64,000 nucleotides of DNA. Origin: Corella eumyota (lineage: Eukaryota; Chordata; Ascidiacea; Phlebobranchia; Corellidae). The stretch is from contig OY720098.1 in the NCBI GenBank assembly GCA_963082875.1, positions 11,160,001-11,224,000 on the forward strand, read 5' to 3'. Shown here piece after piece: positions 56,401 to 64,000 of this stretch; positions within the stretch are counted from its first letter, which is position 1, and each line of letters begins with the position of its first letter. Position numbers and translations under genes: made by a program. The notes beneath the pieces were generated by a model, which saw only the letters and a program-made list of their open reading frames with translations, was not told the origin of the DNA and did not search any database.

Positions 56401-59400
56401 GGCTGTGGAATTGGAGTTACTTTTAGTAAAAAACACAATTTTATCCTAATTTAGCATCTGCACATTACCCTTAAGTTAATTTTCTAGCATTTGCACTTTA
56501 CCGTTAAAATAAGGTTTTATGGAAATTAAGTATTAATATTACTATGCAATATTTTATTCTATTTTAATACCATTTTTAATTTACCAATATTCAAAAAACT
56601 AAATTTTGGCTTAATTTTAATGCAATGAACCTGAAGAGATTTTGTTTCTTATTTAAAGTTCTGTACACCTTGACTATAAGTAAAAGGTATGAAGAGTCTG
56701 GTGGTAAAACTTGGTTGTAGGGTACTACAAACTTTTGTAAATACCAAAATGGGGTTAACTAAATTTATTTCATATTTGTTAAATAAATGGAAATAGATTA
56801 TTTTTATTTTATAGATTAAACTTTAGAAATAATTTTAGATGGTATGATATTTATAAATAATTTAGAAAAATTGTTTTAATTTATGTTTTGGTGTGTGCTG
56901 TAGTTTGCATTTAGAAAAAATTTATAAAAAAATTATAGCTGCAATCTCTATCAAATTAATCATTGCTTTTGTTTTAGTTTTAGAGCAATTTTAATTGATA
57001 GTAAATATGCTAGAATTATTTATTGAATATAATTTTACAATAAAATATATATTTTAAATTAAACAATCTTTTTTTAATACCAAATTTTAATAACTATTTT
57101 TTTTAATTTATAAATTTTAGTATAACCTTTGTTTATTTATCATATTTGTAAGTGATTTCTATAATATATATTACAAACAAAATATTCATTTTTTAGCTCG
57201 ATGCATTGAACAAGTCTATGTCTGATATGCAACAGCTCAACAGTGATTTACAAAAAGAAGCAGGACAGTTAAGTTTACATGATGCTGATCTACAAACTCA
57301 ACTTGGAGAGGCAGAAAAAAGAATTGAAGAGTATGTTATCTTTTTTAAAACTATAAATCTTTTTTTTGCCACTTGTTCAAAATAGTATTCAATGTTAATG
57401 TAAAAATTATGATTAAAAAAATAAAAATTTGATAATTTATACAAATTTTCTCACGTTTTATTCAACGCCATTTCTTAAATACATAAATTTTTTAGGTAGT
57501 TTTAAAATAAAATATCCTTAATCTCATTTTAACCATTCTGGTTCTACATAAAATTTCTTTTTACTTTTAGGCTGAATAGATCAATGCATGACACTGATCG
57601 TAAAACTAATGAGGATAAAGGTAAATTAAGCAAACAAATGGAGGAAATTGCAAAATTACAGAACAAGGTTGGTGACCGAGAGGCTGAAGCGGCAGCACTC
57701 AACAAAGAACTTGATCGATTAAAGGTAATTTTTGTTTATTAATAATTTGAAAATTTGCTAACTTTTAGCACAAAGTCTGTGTTTTTTAGGCATTTAAAGG
57801 AAAGTACTGTTCTATTACAAAAAAAAATACTGTTTTGAATTACAATATTTCAAATTAAATTTTATTATTTTGATGTAGGCTTTTAACCGGGATTTAAATG
57901 GAGAATTAGAATCTCGAAATGCTCGATTCACTGACACTTTAGGCTCTATGTTAAACCCTGAAGAAGTAGTTGAAAGAATCAAACAATTAAACAAAGCTTT
58001 ACAGAAAGGGGATCCTAAAAAACTAAGAGTTCATGATGATGGTGATGTGGTGGGAAAAGCATTAGAGGGCTTGCAAAAACAATTGTTTGATGTTGTAGGT
58101 AAGAGATATAAAAATCTTTAGTTGGGTATTATTTTATTGTTTGAAGCATACCTAAGTAAGATTTTGTAACCTTTTTTATTTTTATGTTTAAAAAAAATTA
58201 TTATATTTTTGTGTGGTTTTGTGACTGTAAATTTTGTGTTCGTTCAGGAAAAGAAAACAGGGACAAAGCTGATGCAGAAAAACGACTAAAAGCACTAGAA
58301 AACCACATGAAAAACTTGAAAAAGAAACTCTTAGAGGTAAGTTGTAAAACAGATTAACAGATTTCTATTTATAGGCTGTATAATTATATAAACACTAATC
58401 TATACTTTATGCATTTTTAAAAAATTGATTAGGCTTAAAATATTAATTTAAATATAAATATCTCATAAATAAACTAAATGTAACTCGTTTTTTGATTTAT
58501 TTTTACAATGGTAAAACCTTTCTATTAATTAAAAAAACTGCATGTTTTAATGGTTATCAATTGACAGGCTCAAAAAGAATACAGAGACACTATGGAGGCA
58601 GCTACTGAGGCAAAATTAGAAGCAGAAAAATCTTCACACAGAAGAGCTTTACAAAAACTTGAGGGTGATATGAATAATATGAGAGATCGATTAAAAGAGG
58701 TATTTTGATGTTAAATTTAAATTTATAGAAAAAAAATTTAAAAAATTTTCAGTTGTATTCTGATTTTAAACTGTTTTAACTTTTAATTTTTTAAATTTTG
58801 CCGGTTGAAATTATTATTTGTTATCTGATATTCAGCAAACATTATCTTAAGTTAGGTTACCATACTGTGTACACATTAACTTGACAGTTTAACAATTATA
58901 TAAGAATTTATCATTTTCTAGTACAAATCTGTCTATGTTACATTAAATTTTTTGACATATTGTTTTAAATAACTTCTGGCTTACGAACCATATTTTTGTA
59001 ATTTTAGGCATGTAACTATTTTAAATTTTTTTTTAAAATTTTAATAAAAGGCTGAGGAAGATGCAGATATAATGAGAAATTTTGCTGAAAATCAGAGAAG
59101 AAAAAGTGACGAAGAAGGCAAAATGAGAGAAGAAAGAGCAAGACTGCATAATACACAGTAAGTTTAGGTGTATTTTAAATAAAATTACAAATCAAAATAG
59201 TTGTAATTTTATTTATATTACTAATAAAAAATAACTAAATTACAAATTGTTATTTTTTTTGTCAACAATTTGTCAACGTTATGGTTTTTTTTAAAGTGGT
59301 TTTTCTATAGTTACAACTGTCAAAAAAATCAATACCTAAACTTAAATCCATCATTCTTGTTAGCACTTCAGATCAAGTGATTTTTTTTTCATTTATTCGT

Positions 59401-62400
59401 TCTGTTGTGATGCTGGAATGCTATGTTTATACTGGCATTGTATGAATTAGCCTAATCTTTTGTATTGTTATATCTTGTTTATATAAATATATTGAAGTAT
59501 TGTAGTAGCCCATATAGCTTGAGGTTTAAGGAATGTTGACTTAGCTTCAATTCTTTAATGTGGCTTAGGTTTAAATACAGTAGATGGTACTTAAGCTAAG
59601 ATTTTAAGTTAGGCAAAAATTGCTTATGTGGTGAGCTATAGTTTGTTACAGTTTTAATTTTAACAAAAAAAAAAATTTTTTTTAAAAATAATACTTTAGT
59701 AACTTAACCCTTTTCTATTTTTAAGAATCAAATAAAAAAAGTTAATTTAAATTTAAAGGTCCCAAGCAGCTTTACGAGATTTAGAAAGGGAATTGGGAGA
59801 CACAAAACGTGGGATGAAAGACAAGGAAGTAGCAACAGCTAAAAAATTGGAAGCAAATCAAGCTCAAATCGAAAGTCTTCATCGAAAACTGCAAAGACTG
59901 GAGGTAAATATTTAAAAAAAATTAGTTTTTTGTATTTTTAAGTTTTGAAGTATGAATATAAATTAACCTATAGGCAGTTTCTAATGTTTTATGTGGTTTG
60001 AGTTTTGTTTAAATGCCTAGAAATAACATTATTAAATATTTATTGTTTTAATAAATATTTTATACATTTAAAAAAATCACACACTTTTCTATACTTTTTC
60101 CTGAAACTAAAAAAAAAGTAAACATTTTTAAGCAAATTTATATTTTAATATATTATCTTTGATTACTATTTAAATATTAGAAAACTGTTTTTAAAACATT
60201 CTACACATTTTTTGTTTTACATTCATAACAATGTATTTGAATTTGAACCTAATTATATGCACTTGAGTAAAGACAATAGACCAAGTACCACACTCTACAT
60301 TACAAATCTTTTATTCACATTTTTTTTTCTTTTTGACCCATTTTTTCTCTTTTATTACCATGCTATTGTATTGATTCTGCAGTTAAGAAATTGTAGACTT
60401 AATATATATTTTATAATATGGTTGAAAGGGGTAATAACTGTTATTATGTAAGCTAGCTTTATTTTTTATAACAAAAGTGAATAAAAAAGTGGCATTTTAA
60501 AAATTTTTTCAACAATCAGTCAAAAAAAAGTTTAAACTGAAAAATTTTTAAAAATAAATAAAGTTTGGAGTAATTTTTTTAATTTAAGTTAAAGTTTGTA
60601 ATTATATTTTTATGTTAGAATAACAATATTTAAAAAAATGTCTGATACTGCATCAATGTCTTCCTATAAAACTTATCGTAGTTATGATTGTAGATCTAGA
60701 AGAACTAAAATATGGAGAAAGGTTTGTTCAAATGCCTTAGTAAATGTTGGTGGATATTTGATTGCATTGTCAAATTTTTGTCAAGCTCTTTTTTTTTTTT
60801 TTCAAATACCTAAACACACTTTTAATAAGAATAGCATTGTTTTATGGTTTTGTATTTGTTTATTTTAACAAATTTAAATTTTAAGACATAGTTAATTGTT
60901 TATTGTCGTTAAGTATGAACACCATATTAAATATGTAAGGAACAATCCTTCTGCACTGCATGTTTCTTTTTAAAGTTTTATGTGGTGATACTGTAACTGA
61001 ATGTTTTTAAATTTTGTTTTATCCTAATTTTGCTTTAACCTTCTGTCTTGCCATTACCATTGTATAATTGCAAAAATTTAACCAAACGATTTTTTAATAG
61101 GAAGAGAGAGAAGCTGATCTGGCTGACACAGCTGACTCAGCAGCAGTTGCAGCAAAAGCTTTGAGGGATTTAGCAAGAGCTGAAGACGAAATTGAAGCTT
61201 TACAAGATTTGTTAAAAGCTCATGAACGAGATGGGGTAGGTTAAAAGCATGTAATTTATTGTAGCTTTTTAAATGTTTTTTAAGGCTTTTGGTTTTGGAA
61301 TTAGAGCTTTTTTTTAATTCTGTATTAAACTATTAGTAAAATTTAATTTATTAAATCATTTTTAGCATGGAAGAGGTCGTGGGACAATGAGACAACTTCG
61401 TGATAATTTATCAAATAGAAAAAATGAGGTTGAAAGGTTGAGGAGAGCAATTAGAAATCTTAAATCTGGAAGCATGGATGAGGTAATAAGTGAAAACATA
61501 AAAATTTTAGCTTATTTATTTTAATTGTCTATGCACCAATTTTTTTACATTATTCAATTAGTTAATATTTAAAAATTGGTCAAAAATAATGATATAACTT
61601 TGTGTATGGCCTTTTATTTGTCAATAATCATTAATACTAATAATTTATTTTTTAAATTTTTATTACATTTATAATTTTGATTGTAGATTGATGACTTACA
61701 AGATCGCATCAATGCCCTTCGGGATGCACTGTCATCCAACAACGATCATATTCGTACATTATGGCCCGGTTATTATTGTTTTGTGCCTGGAGGTAGCAAA
61801 CCCCAGGGTCAGTATGTATACACAGGCCCCAAGAAAGGGGGTATGTACCCCCCAGCACCACCACCAATTCCTCCTCCAATGCAATCTACTGTATTACAAG
61901 GTATGTGGAATATTATGTCAATCAGATCATGTAAATATAGTTTTGTAAATAAACAGATATATTGAACTATCGGAGTATTTAAAAGTAATTATTAAAGTTT
62001 AGAAAATGGTTTAACTTTTATTAATAAACTTACAAAAAGGTGCCTGTATTAGTTTAAAAAAGTTGTGAAAACTAATGTAATGTTGCTGGGTACAAAAAAT
62101 GTTTTTTTTTAAATAAATTTAATGTTTTTTAGCTGGTTATCCAATTGATCCCTCCTCATGCGGACTTGAACCTGGAACCCCAGGTATGATAGCTTTACGA
62201 GAAGATGGAACTTTAATACTGGTACCATTTGAGGGGTTGTTTTGTAATGTTCCTGAACATCACGACCTTGAAGATCAAGTTGCTGAACTTACCGTAAGAA
62301 ATTTTAATTTCTGATATTTGTCATTTAAAAATTTTTTAAATGATTTAAACCCCCTTGGCTTGGTTAGATACTTATAGTTCTTCTGGATTAAAATATTGTT

Positions 62401-63915
62401 TTTTTTTATGCATGGTGGTACACTATATTTTTTGTTATTTTTAAATATATACAATTTTACAAAAATAATCTATAAAATTTTGTTACAAATTTAGGAAGCT
62501 TTAGAGAAATGCAAACAGCATTGTGATCAGCACAAAGCTGAACTAGATGAAGCAGTCGGTCTTCTCGAACCTATCCAAGAGCAAGAAGCCAAACTCCACC
62601 ACTTGGAGGAGCTTGTGAGCAGTCACCAGGATGAGCTAGAAAAGTTGAAAAAAGAAGAAGAGAGAATGTCAAAGGAAAAGGTTGAGACTGCAAATGAGTT
62701 GGCAAATTTGAAGGATACTTTAAACAACAAACTGAAAAGAAAGTAAGTTATATTTTTTAAAAAGTTTTGGTATAATAAAGTTTATAGCTGGAAGTAAACT
62801 AATAAATTAATTTATTATAAAATCAACACTTATTATTTAAATCAATTCTTTATTTTTTTGGCCTACAGGATATTATAAAAACAATTAAATAATATTTCTG
62901 CACTTGCCTTGATTTTACAAAGATTTCAATATTTTTTTTTTAAATATTACTTTCTTATTAGACATCAACTTGAAGGAAGAGTGGAAGACCTTCTTGGAGA
63001 ACTTCGCACCGAGCAAGCTCTTCTCCAGCAAGATGAAATGCGGGATGAACTTCATTTGCTCGAGTCGACCTTAAACAAGAGAAGAGTTGAGTTAAGGGAC
63101 TCTGAGAGGATGTTGAGGGAAGCAAAAGATGAAGCTGGTGATGCAGAGGGAAAGGTAAAGAAAATATTATTTAAATTAATTATTAATAACAGATTTTTCT
63201 TAACTTTTCTTTGTGTTTTTGTTGGTGTTCAATAACTATTTCTAATTTACGGAAGAATTGTCGTTTTATTTTATTTGTATTTTTTATTGACTTTTTTAAT
63301 AAAATCATAATTAGCAAAATTTATTTTTATTTAGACAAGTGTTATGATGAAGCGTTTTGAAAATGCTCGAAAACAATTGTCAGAGGTGGAGCAAGATGCA
63401 GAAGAAATTGAGAAGCAGATGAGTGACACGGGAGCAAAACTGATTCGAGCCAGAAACGAACTTCAACAGATTCAGGGTCAAACAAAAGAATGTGAAGGTC
63501 ATAAGATCAAATTGGAAGATCAGTGCAGACAACTAGCAAGGGTAAGTTATTATTTTCTTTTAATTCAATTTAAATAAGTAAGGATGCATTTAAAATAATT
63601 TTTAGCAATATTTATTATATTATTCAACATTTTTAATATAATTTATGTTTTGTTTTTTTATTTTTTATTATTTTTGTTCCATAATATAATTTTTTTCTGT
63701 ATAAAAATTTAGAAGCAAAAATTTTAAATTTTCGATAGTTTTTCAGTCAATTTTTACATATTATTTAGGTTGTAACTACTAAAGAATCAGAGTATGTGGC
63801 ACTGGAACAAAAGATTGATCATATGACAGGTAACCTAGAAAGTTTGCAAAATGAATTAATATTAGCAGAAGAAAAGGAAGCTGAAAGGTTATCAGCACTC
63901 AGAGAAAGTGAAAAG
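50404..63915 (+). CDS. CNTRL: Centriolin (CEP110), 5' part, cut by the window edge
   Basis: Exons: 50404-50561, 50921-51060, 51394-51518, 51757-51887, 52066-52207, 52432-52618, 53051-53139, 53337-53441, 53595-53699, 53910-53999, 54174-54243, 54326-54501, 54674-54802, 55004-55157, 55527-55750, 56129-56320, 57197-57330, 57571-57724, 57879-58098, 58248-58336, 58568-58699, 59051-59157, 59759-59903, 61101-61235, 61366-61482, 61687-61900, 62133-62293, 62495-62742, 62962-63154, 63335-63541, 63769-63915. They read 1,540 codons; the human protein has about 2,325. A Ser/Arg/Pro-rich N-terminus precedes leucine-rich repeats (about residues 125-260, with IPVWLGKKL as in human). Coiled coils follow, with the signatures PYIGKSRYKRN (406-416) and CNVPEHH (1259-1265) and a tyrosine/proline-rich island in exon 26. 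Centriolin is a maternal-centriole subdistal-appendage protein that also acts at the midbody in abscission. Exon 16 has no human counterpart. The last exon ends in frame at a donor, so the gene continues to the right. Confidence 0.93.
51228..51336 (-). mobile_element. Degenerate tRNA-like SINE piece in centriolin intron 2
   Basis: On the minus strand TGCTTAATGGTTAAA (A-box-like) is followed, after a longer spacer than usual, by GGTTTGAGCC (B-box-like). It resembles the piece at 34965-35045 and may be the same old family. Boundaries are uncertain. Confidence 0.4.
55245..55295. repeat. AT/GT microsatellite in centriolin intron 14
   Basis: Alternating TA with interspersed TG dinucleotides, partly self-complementary. 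It is a simple repeat inside the intron. Confidence 0.7.
56321..57196 (+). other. Centriolin intron 16, no gene seen
   Basis: 876 bp of AT-rich intron. The open frame of exon 16 runs on past its donor to about 56395, then stops. No repeat family or other exon was recognised. Confidence 0.6.
59904..61100 (+). other. Centriolin intron 23 with a possible alternative first exon
   Basis: The largest centriolin intron here (1.2 kb). It contains an ATG-started 28-codon frame at 60638-60721 that ends at a GT donor in the phase needed to join exon 24 (61101). No acceptor in the right phase lies upstream, so it could only be a first exon. It has no human counterpart that I know of. The remainder is AT-rich with no features. 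Confidence 0.35.
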
Positions 63916-64000
63916 GTAAAAACTTTTTATGTTAATTAACTTAAAAAGTATTTGTTAAAGTAAGTTATTATACTTTATGTAATATTCTAATTTTTTAATA

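Overview
The window looks like nuclear DNA from an AT-rich invertebrate with compact, intron-rich genes. A tunicate close to Ciona is my best guess. The reasons are introns of about 100-600 bp, long A/T runs in them, short intergenic gaps in the right half, one ZNF503/ZNF703-type gene in a large non-coding domain, and a dispersed tRNA-derived SINE. The genus is an inference; no sequence search was possible.

Left half (1 to about 27.7 kb): one gene in roughly 27 kb. It is an Nlz/Noc/ZNF703-type zinc-finger repressor on the minus strand, with coding exons 14071-15303 and 17661-17726. The rest is non-coding, with GC-richer islands in AT-rich DNA and several exact TGACGTCA palindromes. This is the layout of a developmental regulator and its cis-regulatory domain.

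Right half (27.7-64 kb): four dense genes. DHX16 (PRP2-type DEAH splicing helicase; plus strand, 22 exons) reads 1041 codons. CFAP157 (ciliary coiled-coil protein; minus strand, 10 exons) reads 515 codons, and the stop codons of these two convergent genes lie 3 bp apart. Divergent from CFAP157 is a tetraspanin gene (plus strand, 27 exons, 1418 codons) whose four-helix domain follows an acidic, then proline-rich N-terminal extension of about 1,100 residues. Centriolin (CNTRL; plus strand) starts at 50404 and runs off the right edge after 31 coding exons (1,540 codons). Splice phases are consistent across every exon of all five models, which I checked by hand.

How they may fit together: CFAP157 and centriolin are ciliary/centriolar genes. 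The tetraspanin between them shares an intergenic promoter region with CFAP157, and that region holds an RFX X-box-like site. A ciliary or basal-body role for the tetraspanin is therefore a testable idea, not a demonstrated one.

Repeats: five substantial copies and one fragment of a tRNA-derived SINE, plus two more degenerate tRNA-like pieces, lie in introns. Three SINEs in alternating orientation surround tetraspanin exons 23-25. I saw no tRNA, rRNA, CRISPR or viral element.
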